DNA of 64,000 nt from Bagarius yarrelli. Lineage: Eukaryota > Chordata > Actinopteri > Siluriformes > Sisoridae. Positions 50,033 to 61,300 of this stretch are shown one piece after another (the stretch's first letter is position 1; every line of letters begins with the position of its first letter). Location: positions 1,189,001 through 1,253,000 of the forward strand of contig VCAZ01000032.1 in assembly GCA_005784505.1 (NCBI GenBank). The letters run 5' to 3'. The translations under genes and the position numbers were made by a program. The notes below the pieces were generated by a model, which saw only the letters and a list, made by a program, of their open reading frames with translations, searched no databases and was not told the DNA's origin.

Positions 50033-51380
50033 AATGAGGGCAATTTTTATTTTAATTCAGAGAATCTTTACTAACATTTCACTATATGTTGTACAGTGTA
50101 TAATCATGTATGCAACATAAAATTCAATGGTCTTTCAGCTTAATATCTGACAAACGAGGCGGATTGTTTTTGCAAATTTCTAATAATGTGTTTAGCGAAT
50201 TGTTTTAAGGATTGAGAAATTGTTGAACAACATGAAAACGCTATTATTTAATTGCAATGAAAAATTGCATATAAACAGTCGCATTCATGTATTTAAGTTA
50301 TAAAGGCAAAGTTTGTTTGTTTGTTTTTTCTACCTGGTTGTCAGGATGGACTTTGTAGATCGTCACTGCTCCGGTGGAAGATGCTGTGACCAGTCGGTCT
50401 TGGTCCAAGAACTGTAATAGAAATCGAGTAATTAAAAGAAATCTGGCAACCCAGATTTTCTTCAGTACAACAGACAAATATAGTTTAATAACAAACACAC
50501 ATACAGCTACTAATCAACTGATCTCATATCACCTTAATGTATCTGTCCTGGCCAGTTTTAGTAAATGATGCTTAAAAAGTGACATCATCCTTAACTTAAC
50601 ACTAAAGTTTTTTTTATTAACTGGTGGTGTCAAACACACTAAATGCTGTTATAGAGGAAAGTGAACCTAAAAGCATCAGGTCCAAGCAGCGATTAAATGC
50701 TTTAATTTTTAAAAAAAAAAAAAAAGGTTTAGGTTCCTTGCTCAGTGTTGGCACCTTGGTGATGCTGGGAATTAAACCCACAAACTTCCAATTAGGATTC
50801 CAATGTCTTAACCACCAGGCTACCACTACCTCCTTTTGTTGCACAACTATAATCTATTATATTCTACATCAATTACATATGCAAATTGTCAGTGACGTCA
50901 CATGAATACTTTTGTTGATGCAAGAAAACTACTTTCACCTAAAAAGTAAACTCTTTTGACTTCCGGAATTTTTGACCAATGAAACAGCGACCCTGCGTGA
51001 ACTTGAACTCCAACCCCACCTGTAGATCCAGCACATCCCCACCGTGCTCGCATTCACACAGCAGCTGAGGGTCGCCCTCCAGTTCATCGTCCATGGTACA
51101 GCCTGCATTTTCTTCCACACTCCACATACAGAGTTTATTATCCTGAAACACACAGTGATCAAAGTTAACCTCAATCAGGTACTCGGATTAAACCGGAAAT
51201 CGCATCCATCAAGCATTAGCTAGCTATGGTTTACAGCCATGTGTTTTAAAAGCTCTTCACCTCGTTGTCCCACGAGCCCGTAGCAAACACTTCCGGCTGC
51301 TGTAGCAAAGCCGCTGAAACGGGTCTCCATCGCGTTCTACTGATCTTCTGTGACACGTATTTGGCGTTGAAGCAGTCCAT
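45944..51380 (-). CDS. nup43: Nucleoporin Nup43 (Y-complex WD40 protein), eight exons, 371 aa
   Basis: Transcript-order exons: 51380-51261, 51142-51020, 50411-50334, 49522-49360, 49037-48902, 47979-47828, 47684-47568, 46170-45944. All phases close. The product begins MDCFNAKYVSQKISRTRWRP, as in vertebrate Nup43. WD-repeat signatures include ATGSWDNE, LCMWSVEE, VTASSTGAVTIYK, SVGEDGRIVLYK, QLKLWDFR, ATGGQDGMLCIWDVRQG and TCSEDGSLLHW, which together build one seven-bladed propeller. The C-terminal tail LDVLGQCLVCGTDGEAVYV is conserved. Human NUP43 is 380 aa. In the family it is a metazoan subunit of the Nup107-160 complex, structural in the nuclear pore and present at kinetochores in mitosis. 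The exon 6 acceptor sits in a CAG-CAG context, and the phase picks the first AG. Confidence 0.95.
46258..46895. repeat. nup43: (ATCT)n / (GATA)n microsatellite, about 640 bp
   Basis: Long ATCT array with interspersed CCAACC and CCATCC interruptions, in nup43 intron 7. It is GATA on the transcript strand, the motif of Bkm-type satellites. The open frames through it are artefacts. Confidence 0.95.
47120..47515 (+). repeat. nup43: Duplicated segment E, copy 2 (nup43 intron 7)
   Basis: Second copy of the segment at 44400-44935. It ends about 50 bp from nup43 exon 7 and keeps the ACCCAGAATGCA motif at 47473-47484. Confidence 0.85.
47697..47747. repeat. nup43: Long A-tract in nup43 intron 6
   Basis: Two A-rich runs separated by GG, in a 143-nt intron. 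On the transcript this is a poly-U tract starting about 12 nt from the exon 7 acceptor. Confidence 0.85.
48120..48645. mobile_element. nup43: Dispersed repeat F, copy 1, split by a SINE
   Basis: Shares GAATGAAATTCGGATG, ATCCGCCATGTTGATAT, GTGTGAATTTGAAAGTTGGATGATG and TTGAAAAGTACTACG with 54990-55240. It is interrupted by the SINE at 48323-48507, and its right end is CCTACTAAATAGTATGCAAG. Probable non-autonomous DNA transposon. Confidence 0.7.
48323..48507 (-). mobile_element. tRNA-derived SINE (family A) nested in repeat F
   Basis: TTTACATTTACAGCATTTTGG tail, GGGGCCTTGCTCAGGGGCCC centre and CACCTTAACCACTAGGC head complement. Confidence 0.88.
48859..48882. repeat. nup43: (TG)n just downstream of the nup43 exon 5 donor
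   Basis: (CA)n on the nup43 transcript, about 20 nt after the donor GTAAGA. CA repeats near donors are known hnRNP L binding sites. Confidence 0.8.
49676..49864 (-). mobile_element. tRNA-derived SINE (family A), well preserved
   Basis: TTTACATTTACAGCATTTGG, CTATCCAGAGCGACTTACAT, GCCTTGATCAGGGGCCCAGC, GGGAATCAAACCCCCGATC and CACCTTAACCACTAAAC, in nup43 intron 3. Confidence 0.9.
49987..50031. repeat. nup43: (GATA)n microsatellite
   Basis: About 11 GATA units in nup43 intron 3, opposite in strand to the large ATCT array. Confidence 0.9.
50725..50833 (-). mobile_element. tRNA-derived SINE (family A), 5' half only
   Basis: TTCCTTGCTCAGTG, GGGAATTAAACCCACAAAC and CTTAACCACCAGGCTACCAC remain. The tail is replaced by a poly-A run. 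Confidence 0.75.
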
Positions 51381-51560
51381 TTTCACTCGTCTCGCCTCCT
51401 GTATTAATTGAGTTGATGCTAGTTAATATTTTTCCCGCCCATATTTCTCGCGAATCACGCCCATCTCCTGCACTACGATTGGCTACATATTTGAGTGCTT
51501 ACAAAACTCACCAATCGGAGCAGGCAAATGGTGCACTAACGGCCAATCCTCTAGTGTGGG
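51381..51560 (-). promoter_or_regulatory. nup43: nup43 promoter region with E2F-like and CCAAT motifs
   Basis: Directly upstream of the nup43 ATG are TTTCCCGCCC (51431-51440, E2F-like) and three CCAAT cores: one on the minus strand at 51478-51482 and two on the plus strand at 51511-51515 and 51543-51547. This resembles a TATA-less, NF-Y-type housekeeping promoter. Motif reading only. Confidence 0.45.
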
Positions 51561-51599
51561 CGTGTTTTTTTCGGAATATAATCGCAGGTCCACTCACTA

Positions 51600-52107
51600 C
51601 GGTGGCCTTACCTAGGCAAAAAGGTGCAACACTCTAAAAACAACAAATAAAGTACTGAGACTTGCTATGATCTATCATTGTTTTAATAATGTATAATTAA
51701 CTATAAATTGGGTTTATATATTTACCAGGTATCGCTGAGTAAATTCTGGCCACAAAAATGAACTAAAACTCTAGGAAAAAGTAAATAATAAAGGGGGTAG
51801 TTAGTTCAGAATAAAAAATTTAAATCAGATTGATTAAATTAGAAAATAGACATTTTGCCTTTATACCAAACTGAAATAAATAGCAAAATAGATAAAGTAT
51901 ATTTTAAAAAAGTCTTTTTTAAAAGTCACGCGGTAGAAGGTCAGTTATATATACACATTCGTAGAAACAGTGATCCTTTTCTGTGTATATAAGATCTAAT
52001 ATAGGGTCAAATTTGGCTATCACTCCCACGTAACTATTACTCCATGTTGAAGCCACACAGCCGTATAGCACGTCATTGAATGCATAGAATCGAAATAAAA
52101 GAGGCTC
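51600..52107. other. nup43-pcmt1 intergenic sequence, left part
   Basis: AT-rich. A 66-codon open frame on the minus strand (51919-52119) runs into Tc1-like sequence and is not recognised as a gene. Confidence 0.5.
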
Positions 52108-52280
52108 CTGGTTTGCCAAGGTTTAAGTCGAAGCCCTGACTTCAACCCCAAAGACATCAATGCCCGACCTCCTTGTTGCTTAACAAACACCAATACCACT
52201 AACAGTCATTTTCTGAAGCCTTCCTAAAGGAAATCTGGAATAAAGGATTTTTTTAAAAGCACCCAATAGTCATGACTGCC
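52108..52280 (+). mobile_element. Tc1-like transposon remnant, internally deleted
   Basis: GGTTTGCCAAGGTTTAAG, AGCCCTGACTTCAACCCC, ACATCAATGCCCGACCTCC and GAAGCCTTCCTAAAGGAA are the ordered landmarks of a common fish Tc1-like 3' coding region. A deletion follows the AACCCC block. Confidence 0.6.
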
Positions 52281-53380
52281 ATGTGTCTAAAAACTTTAGG
52301 TTTAAATTCAACAACTGTTTTTTTTTTTAGAGAACTAGACTGCTCACCAGGCTGCAGTGACACCCACCAATCCGGAGCTTCAGTGTTTCTGTTTTTTTTT
52401 TACTTGAATAAAATTTATTTAGTGTTATTAAACATACAAACAACAGTAACTTACACATTAATACAGTTGTAAACTGTAGGTAACATACGAGAAAAATACA
52501 AAGAAAAACAACCATTATTTAGACAGGGTTATTAATTAACTCATAATTGAACTTGAGAACAAAAAGTAATAATAAAATGAAATAAAATTATAGAGGAACA
52601 CAGATATTATACTTTTTTTACACAAGAAAGATATTATACTTTTATAATAGATAATAGATATTATACTTTTTTACACAAAAAAGAAAGAATTTTAAAGCTT
52701 TGAGTGAAAGTGGAGCTAGTATCCAAATAATATTACAAGTTTTTTGCTAAACACACTAACCAGATGTTTCCTAGACAAAAATGTGCACATATGTGTAAAA
52801 GACCTGGCTTAAAATAGTAAATGGATTTATTAGAAAGTATTGGCCATCTAGATTCTTGTTATAATTATAAAATCCAAGTAAGAAATTCTTAAATCATAAA
52901 GAAAATTGTGTAACAATGCAGCACGACAAACAGACAAACACTCTCCCAAAAAACTGCAAAAGGGACACAATCCCCAAAAAAAGGCGAGGGACAGATTTAT
53001 CTTCCAGTCCACAAAAAAGGGCAGACAGGATTAAGCTCAGGGAACAATTTTTAATAGAAAATTTTGCTGGGGTTCGAATAGGTGTATCTTAAAAGACACC
53101 TCTTTAACCTTATTAATTATTAATTAAATATGTATTAGAGACCAAACTTTTCTGGGGTTTCAGTTTTTTATTTAATTAATTAATGTTTTTACAATTATGT
53201 ATTTTGTCATTTGTAATTTATTTCTTTATTTTTATTGTATTTTGAGGCTTTTTTAAAATTATTATTATATGTAATATTTATTTTATTTTTATTCTATCAT
53301 TTTATTCTTTGTTTAATTGTTTTATTTTGTTTAAATTTTTTAGTTTTGAATTTTGATATTTTTTGTTTTAGAGCCTCGGC
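52281..53380. other. nup43-pcmt1 intergenic sequence, right part
   Basis: Strongly AT-rich. Tandem-like TAGATATTATACTTTT units occur at about 52604-52675. No exon recognised. Confidence 0.5.
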
Positions 53381-53404
53381 GTCAAAACATAGTGGGAAAC
53401 ATTC

Positions 53405-53412
53405 TGACGTCA
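53405..53412 (+). promoter_or_regulatory. pcmt1: Palindromic CRE (TGACGTCA) upstream of pcmt1
   Basis: A perfect TGACGTCA lies 195 bp upstream of the long-form ATG, in otherwise AT-rich flanking DNA. This is the full palindromic CREB/ATF site at a promoter-compatible distance. Activity is inferred. Confidence 0.45.
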
Positions 53413-53599
53413 TTGAGCTCACTGTCTCCCCCTACAGGCAGCGAGCGGCAGTGACACTCCCACTCCATCCTGACTACCATGATTTGTGCAAAATGCACAT
53501 TAAATCTGTAAATATTTATTTATAAACTGCTTAAATAGCCGGTATGAGGACTAAGGGAGCGGATTAAAGAGCTCCAAAATCACCGCTAAACCCGCTGAC

Positions 53600-56500
53600 A
53601 TGTCTGGCGACGTAGCGACTCCGTCCGTGTGGGAAGTGGTAAGCGTGCTGGGCAGAGCGTTGTGCGCAGGCGCGGCTCTCACTGCCGCGCTCTACCTGAT
53701 CCGCAGAGTGTGTTTAATAATGGCCTGGAAATCAGGAGGAACCAACCAAGCGGAGCTCGTCAACAACCTCCGCAGTGAGTGTTTAAACCTTGTAGCACTT
53801 TTTCCTCATTATTTAAGTCATAAACTTAACAACACACACACACGCTATTAAACTGTAACGTTCACGACGTAAACTAGCTATAGCAACGGCGCGCGTGCGC
53901 GGCGAGTCAAAACAGCCGTAAGGTTTTAATGTTCCAGTTAGCCGCTTTATGCTAGCGGTTTTATTTATTTTTTTTAATTTTTTTACTATTTAAATGCTTA
54001 ATTATTTAATATTTTCCCCCACACCAAATTTATAATTTCCTGTAAAAATGTGCGTCACTAACTTTTTTCTGCAGGAGCTCTAGGTCACTGTAACGTTATC
54101 AGTCCTGTCATGTCATGCTAATCGAGCTAGTTTATAAATATATCTGTTAATAATATCGTTAAAATAATTATTAATTTGAATAACACGACGACCTGTTCAT
54201 TTAAAATAGATTATTAATAAATGTAGCAAGTGGGAACATTTTTATTCCTCAATTAAACCTGACCTGAAATAACATCTTATGACTCTTGCTTTAACGTTAT
54301 TAATGCTAAAATATTACAGTTATTATAATAAACCGTTTTTAAAAAGTTATTATATTTAATTACATTTAACTAATAATACAGAAAAAAAGTGTGTTTTTAG
54401 TGTCAGGTGGGCGTGGCGGTCGGGTTGGTGTCTCTACTTGTTATTATTATGGTTTGTTCTGAGATGCTAAAGTAGCTAAAAGTTTACGATCCTCATCAGT
54501 GACGTCATTAAATCATCCACCCATTGTCTATACCGGTTTATTCTTGATCTTGATCACAGGGATCTGCTGGTTCCTATCCCATCTGGCATTGGGTAAAAGG
54601 CAATGGGGACACCCTGGACAAGTAACCAGTCTATCATACAGACAAACAACCACACACACACACACACACACACACACTCCTATAGGCAAGTTAGAATCAT
54701 CAATCAACATGTTTATGGGAGGAAACCGGAGTAAACCAACGCAAACACAAGAGGGGGGGAATGCAAACTCGACCCGAGAAAGACCACTGCAGGGGATCCT
54801 TCTTGCTGGGAGGCAACAGTGCTGCGCCTCAGTTAATAAATGATAAAGAATTCGTTTTTCTGTGAATTCTGAGGAGAATTTTTAATTAAAAATATCGAAA
54901 CAAAAAAAATTCAAGATTAATATTAGACGTTAAACGTACGTGTGATTTCGTTTATCCCTAATGAACAAGACTGGGATGAAGGTGGAGCGGAACATACGTA
55001 ATAACATACTACTTAATTCTACTATGTTTAAGTTGAGTACATATTTTCTTACCCTTCTATATAGTATGTTTACGGGTAGTTTGAATGAAATTCGTATGGA
55101 CTTTATCCGCCATGTTAATATTGTCACATACGACGTCACAGGGGCGTGAATTTAAAGTTGGACGATGTTAAACGAGTGCAGTTTAACTCCAAGCAATTAA
55201 AGCTACTTAAAGCATTGAAAAGTGCCGCGTCTGCGTTTTCCACCAATTCCGCAAATGACCAGTTGCCTCATGGGATATTAAAGTGTCCATCGTTCAAAAT
55301 ACAAACAGGAGCAGGAGCCTAATAAGGAACCCATCCCCATTTGAGTGACACCACTAAGTGCGATTATAAAGCATTATGCTGTCATAAACACTCAAGATTG
55401 ATTATAACTATGGTCTTTTTACGGTTAAAGAAGCCGGAGCTTCTGAGCAGCTTAAAAATTAGCTCATCATCCGGAATCATTATAGATGCAGCAGCAACTC
55501 CTCTCCGCCGCCTTCTGTCTGAACGCCAGAAATATTCATGAAGTTGAATCTAACTGGAGTTATTACATCTTTATATGCCCCAGGATCCTGGCGTGGTTAA
55601 CATCTGAAATCTTTACACAGTTGAAGCTGGCACAATCTTTAGACAGCATGTGATGATTAGAAATACGGCCTCTCTATAGTTTATCTTTTATTAAGTAAAT
55701 AAGACTAGGGATCCATGATTTTAATCAGACACATAAATTATCGGGTGATCTGGGTGAAAATGATGTCATTTTTATTGATCCGATAAATGAATTAAAGATT
55801 TGATAAAGTCAATCAATCGAGTCAAATTTTTCCGAGATTCATCCACTTTTCGGGTGCAACTGACAGCAGCCAGTGTTGCCAGATTGGGTGGGTTTTCATC
55901 CCAGTTTTGCCAGATTGGGTAGGTTTTCATTCCAGTGTTACCAGATAGGGTGGGTTCCTGCCCAGTGTTTCCAGATAGGGTGGGTTCCTGCCCAGTGTTG
56001 CCAGATTGGGTGGGATTTTGTCGCAGTTTTGCCAGATTGGGTTGGTTCCTGCCCAATGTTGTTAGATTGGGTGGGTTCCTGCCCAGTGTTAACAAATTAT
56101 ATAAAAAAATTAATATAAAAATATCAACTTATTGTTTATCGGCATCTGTATCGGAATCGGCCATCAGAACTATCTGGTTATCGGTTAAAATTTTTATGTC
56201 CTGCTTACTTAATTTAGACTTTACTTTAGGGTCTGATCTATTGTGTCTAATCGGTGCTCAGTTTTTGCAGGCAGTGAGACTGTTTTCTGGGAATGTAGCC
56301 AGAAATTGTGTTAAAGAAGACATTTTACAGAGTTTGTACTTTTTAAATATTTGTCGTAGCTTTGCAATTAGTTCAATGTGTTTTTAAGTAAACGCCAGAA
56401 GGATTTTCACGACCGATTATCTAGATTGGAGGTTTAAAACGCAACATGACGCATGCATATATAAAAAAAACATAGTCATTTGAAAACGACTTTCAATCCC

Positions 56501-57971
56501 AATCTCGTCTCTGGTATATTTGTGCTTTCTGGGCTGCCATTTTGCCATTCGACACTCGTGCAACTACAGAGCCTGGTGTGAATCGTGTTGGCGTCCTGAC
56601 CCTGGCCACGGCTTCACCGAATACCTTCTGGAAATAGCCAGGCCCTGCACACGCCGTGCACTTCGGCGTGATTAATCATCGCACAGAATGTCACTTGTAT
56701 AACTGGGTAAAGTCGCGTAAACGTTCCCGGTGCCTGTGTATTATCTGAGTGCATATTTGTGTGTTTTTAAATCGTACAATGTTAAAAAAAAAGCACACAT
56801 GGATGCGTGTGTTCCTGTTTGACCGCATAGCTTGTTTCTGTGTGTCTGTCTTTAGAGAATGGCATCATTAAGTCGGACCGCGTGTACGAAGTCATGCTAA
56901 GCACAGACCGAGCCCATTTCTCCAGATGTAACCCGTATATGGATTCTCCACAGTCTATAGGTACGCCGGAGCTGTCCGGTGAACTACTGCACATTTAACT
57001 GTTTATACAGCATCACTATTACGGTTATTATATGAGCATTTATCATTTATAATGCAACCATTATAACGAGAGTAAATAATGCAGCTTTATTTGTGTGTGT
57101 AAGTGTGTGTGTGTGTGTCATGTCAGCATGCTGTCTTTTAGCTGGTCTAATGGATCTCTGTTTTCCTTTTGCATTTCTACAGGATACCAGGCAACCATTA
57201 GTGCACCACATATGGTATGTAACCAACAAATCCAGAGCTCGCGATATATTACAATTCCTGGTAGCCATTTAGGGTTTTTGGTAGCCTGAAACGAATTTTA
57301 AGTAGCCAGAAAAAAGAAAAGACATATTTTTTTTAAAAAATATTAAAAAGGTGAAAAAACAGCAATCCAAAAAGATCAGATTAAAATCATCAATACAGTA
57401 GAAATCTTTGGTTCTTACCGGACAGCCCGTGTCTCTCCGCTGCGCGTACACGCGCCGCTAACACGTGTTTAAACTTGCTACGTGAGAGGATAGAAATGTA
57501 TGGAAGGTTGTGTTTTCTATATGTGGGCGCATAAATTATGACATAATCCAAACGCAATTGCCAACCACCATTTTCTAAATGCGCTGCAGCTGCCCAAACC
57601 CTTTTTTTACCTAACATTAGATTGTGTTAAAATGTTTTTCAGAAAATATAAATAAATAGAAATGAAAGATTTTTCGTAATCATGGCCCATATGTACGTTA
57701 AAAATATTTTCTTAAAAATATCAGACTTTTTAGAAAACGTATTATATATTTTTCTCTAATTCCCTGAGGATCAGCTCCAGATGAGTGTGTTGGACTACAG
57801 ATGGATAGCGTTTAGAAATATTCCCAGCTAAACTTATCTGTGGCAACAGGCACTCAGATACCACCGCTAAAGGCTACCAAGGCATACTGGCCTCAGAGTA
57901 GCCAACAAAACCGACCATTGAAATCCAGATAGCATACATTTGGATTATTGCCATGAGAACAGGTGCTGAGA

Positions 57972-58004
<33 letters not shown>

Positions 58005-60298
58005 CATGCGTATGCGCTGGAGCTGTTACATGATCAGCTATACGAAGGTGCCAAAGCGCTGGACGTGGGATCGGGCAGCGGCATCCTGTCAGTCTGTTTC
58101 GCCAGAATGGTGAGACATAAAATCTTCATCACATCATGATCTCGTCGGAATCTCTTTCTCTTGGCCATTGACACTTTCACGTATATATTTATGCAAGAAA
58201 AAAAAACCTAGATGTAAACGTCACATGATTATAATTAATTCCAACATGCGTGTCAGAAAAGTCATGTGATTAAGCTTCAACAGATCATGTGATTAAAAAA
58301 AAAATGCGTTTTTGCGTCTCGAGCGTTTTTAAATGTAATGTATAACATAGTAGTGACGACCGTTTTTGGGAAACCGCAATGAAATGTGTATATCTTGAAA
58401 GACAAATATAACAAATCATGGACTGTTTTGCATAATAAACAGAAAAGACACCCAAAAATGAAAATTCTGACAGAAAGGTATCTACCAAGATGATCACCAA
58501 AGTAGTCCATGTGACATCAGTGGTTCGACTGTAATATTATGGGATTCGGGAATGTATTTTTTCTTCACTTTGGCAATAGATCGTCCCATATTAAAAGTCA
58601 GATTTTCCTTGATATGTTTTGAATGGCAGGTTGGGCCGAAGGGAAAAGTCATCGGAATCGATCACATCAAGGAGCTGGTGGACGACGCCGTCAACAACGT
58701 TATGAAAGACGACCCGGCACTGATCTCATCAGGACGCATCAAACTTCTGGGTAAGGTAAAGGTCTACAATCGTGGATTCTTTAAAGTGGCCTAGATACTT
58801 TTCCCTAAAGCGCTAATCAAATATACCAGGCCTGACCAAAAGTTTGTGCACCCTAGACAATCACACCCATAAGTTCTTGTTGAATGTCTCTTTTTAGATC
58901 GATTTCTGCGTCAGTAAAAGCTTGGTCATTTTTTGGCTGATTTGTTTTCTGTAATGTCACAACACACAAGCATAATAAATGATTTTATTAATGTCATGTG
59001 ATCACTATTGTTACGTGTGCAAAACTGTTATCAAATTATAACAGTGGGCGTTTACTCCCAAGACAGCAATCCGCCATGCCTATTCAAACAGAGCAGTTAG
59101 ATAAGGGGGTCAAAAACAAGACTATTACTTATAATACTAATATAGAAATAAAAAACTGAGATAGTTTATCACCCCTTTAAGGGTATAAATTATAAATTGA
59201 TCATATGTGTTGATATGTAGGTCACTCAAGCATAACAACACCTGGAAAATGACACTGATTACAGCAGCCCAGTGATTCCAACCCTAATCCAGACGAGTGC
59301 CCACTGAAAACACACTTCTCTATTCACCTTCTTATAAATCTGCATACATTTATATTTGTTACCTTTTTTAACTCCTTCTTGTTGAGCTTTTTTTTATCTG
59401 TTCTTGGTGGTGTTAATGTAAACACAAAGACGTAAATAATTCAGCAGTGTGCGTGTAAATCCTGGTCACATACTGTAGCATCGTTCAGGTACCGAGGCTG
59501 ATTAGGAGCCTAAGACATGGGATCTGATTGTGTGTGTGTGTGTGTGTGTGTGTGCAGTTGGAGATGGCAGGTTGGGATTTCCGGAGGAGGCTCCCTATGA
59601 TGCTATACATGTAGGAGCCGCAGCTCCTTCGGTTCCACAGGCTGTACGTTTCACCCTGAATCTCACCCCTGATTTTTACACACAAACACAGACACGTACC
59701 CAAGTAATCAATACGCATGCGATTATCAACACGGGGACCTAAAAGCCCTTCCTGTCCCTGATGGATCTGTGTGGATCTGTCGTCTACAATTTATTAAACT
59801 GGAAGGAAAGCCAGTGTTTATGTCCTATTTAGAAATAATAGTGGACAACCCTAGCGTAGAACAATTCCACCAGGGTCTGGCTTTATATTTTTACGTCATT
59901 CCTCATAGTGGACAGTTTGGAATGCAAATTAATTTATAACTTCAATGGTTTTGTTGTTATCCCGTCCCTCATTGTTAAAATCATTAAACTATTAAAATTA
60001 TAGACTGATTTATTTCTTTGTCAGCGGAAAAACATACAATAACAAAATCATTTGTATGATAATATAAGCTATAGTATTTATTATAACGTATATTCATGTT
60101 TATCACCGTCTCCTGTAGTTACTGGACCAGCTGAAGCCCGGCGGGCGGCTCATCCTGCCAGTAGGACCAGCTGGAGGGAACCAGATGCTGGAGCAGCATG
60201 ACAAACTGGAGGATGGCAGCATCAAAATGAAGCCCCTCATGGGGGTGATTTACGTGCCTTTAACAGACAAAGACAAGCAGTGGTCCAGGTGGAAGTGA
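53600..60298 (+). CDS. pcmt1: Protein-L-isoaspartate(D-aspartate) O-methyltransferase, seven exons, 267 aa (227 aa from the internal start)
   Basis: Exons: 53600-53774, 56856-56960, 57183-57214, 58005-58109, 58630-58750, 59558-59643, 60119-60298 (TGA after WSRWK). The cytosolic enzyme starts at the ATG at 53720 (MAWKSGG), in strong context with A at -3 and G at +4. An in-frame ATG 120 nt upstream adds 40 residues with a hydrophobic stretch at about residues 12-31, in a conserved-looking WEVVSVLG context. Class I methyltransferase hallmarks in long numbering: active-site loop TISAPHM (98-104), SAM motif LDVGSGSG (123-130), GIDHIKELVDDAVNN in exon 5, YDAIHVGAAAP in exon 6 and LKPGGRLILPVGPAGG at the start of exon 7. 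The enzyme uses S-adenosylmethionine to methylate isoaspartyl and D-aspartyl residues, which starts their repair. Length and C-terminus match isoform I of mammals. The alternative exon at 62467 gives the DEL form. Confidence 0.95.
54515..54845 (-). mobile_element. SINE-like repeat (family B), reverse orientation, with internal (CA)n
   Basis: TATACCGGTTTATTC, GATCTGCTGGTTCCTATCCCA, GGACACCCTGGACAAGTAACCAG, ATGTTTATGGGAGGAAACCGGAG and GCAAACTCGACCC correspond in reverse to the 7928-8240 family. (CA)n at 54652-54677. Confidence 0.7.
54990..55240. mobile_element. pcmt1: Dispersed repeat F, copy 2, uninterrupted
   Basis: In pcmt1 intron 1. Shows the AGTTTGAATGAAATTCG, TTATCCGCCATGTTAATAT, GCGTGAATTTAAAGTTGGACG and CATTGAAAAGTGC order seen at 48120-48320. 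Confidence 0.7.
55868..56093. repeat. pcmt1: Second array of the 30-bp minisatellite, 7-8 degenerate copies
   Basis: Units CCAGTGTTGCCAGATTGGGT plus GGGTTCCTGC, with TTTCAT variants, in pcmt1 intron 1. Same unit and orientation as 25471-25793, but more diverged. Confidence 0.9.
57215..58004 (+). other. pcmt1: pcmt1 intron 3
   Basis: No element recognised except (TG)n at 57974-58002, which runs into the exon 4 acceptor. Confidence 0.6.
58820..58890 (+). mobile_element. pcmt1: Tc1-like 5'-end remnant
   Basis: ATACCAGGCCTGACCAAAAGTTTGTG and CAATCACACCCATAAGTTCTTGTTGAA match the start of a common fish Tc1-like element. It lies in pcmt1 intron 5. Confidence 0.6.
59529..59554. repeat. pcmt1: (TG)n at the pcmt1 exon 6 acceptor
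   Basis: TG units run up to TGTGCAG|TTGGAG with no intervening pyrimidine tract. Confidence 0.9.
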
Positions 60299-61300
60299 CT
60301 TCCTGTCCCTCTCTTCCCCCTCCTTCTTCCTTTCCCCAGGGAACAGGTGAAACCGTGTGGTCTGGAGCAAGACAAGACTGGCTTTGCTGCAACTAGCCTG
60401 TGGTTTTTTTGTTGCCTTCATACCATTAAAAGAGCAACTGCACGGTTTTCAACCCCCTGCCTCCCGTTTCACTCTAAATTACATTAAAAATGGGATTTTT
60501 TTTGTTTATTACAGTGGAACCTCAGGTCACAAACATAATTTGTTTCTAAATTCTGTTTGTGAAACGATTATTTTTTTTAATAGGAATTCATGGAAATAGA
60601 ATAAATCACGTTCCTCCTTTTTTTTTTTTTATTACAAAGATCATCGCATTGTACTACAAAGATCAGACCCACGAACACCGCACTTAATACTGGGCAACGA
60701 TTTCCTTCCTAAGTTTGATGGTTATTTTCTTTACCACCTTCTTCCTACTCTGCACTTTCTTTCACCGTTATAGAATTATTTTTTGTACTAATATAGCAAA
60801 AATTCAGAGAAAAGACGACAATAATGTTCATCGATGCTGGACGACGCACTCATGCTTTTATTTAGCCGATAGCAGCAGCTTGAGACGGTGGTTTTCAAGT
60901 CGTATTCTGAGTAGAAGGTCATAAACAGGGACAAATTTTAGGCAAATTAGTTAAATGTGAACCCGTTTGTACAGAATGAGGAGTGTTGGTGACTCAAGGT
61001 TCCACTGTATTTAAAGTTTTTTTTCCTCATAACCAGTCCCGCTGTGGCAATTTTTTTTTTTTTCTGCGACGGCTGACTTTAAGTTAATGCTTTAGAAGAA
61101 AAGCATGTCCCCCACAAGCAGAGTTTGCACACTGGCTTTTTTTTTTTTTAAATAAGAGGCACATAAAAGCCCCATTCAAGATTATGGACGCTTTACGCAT
61201 CAAATACCTGATTCTAATTGGTTAAAAGGTGCTGATGTATTCTGTGTAACGGCAGCACCGAAAGCGGTTCGAGCGCTAGTTCAAAGCATTTGTGTTTCGC

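Noticed and set aside
51919..52119. 66-codon minus-strand frame
   Set aside because: Its start runs into Tc1-like transposon remnant sequence, and no family is recognised.
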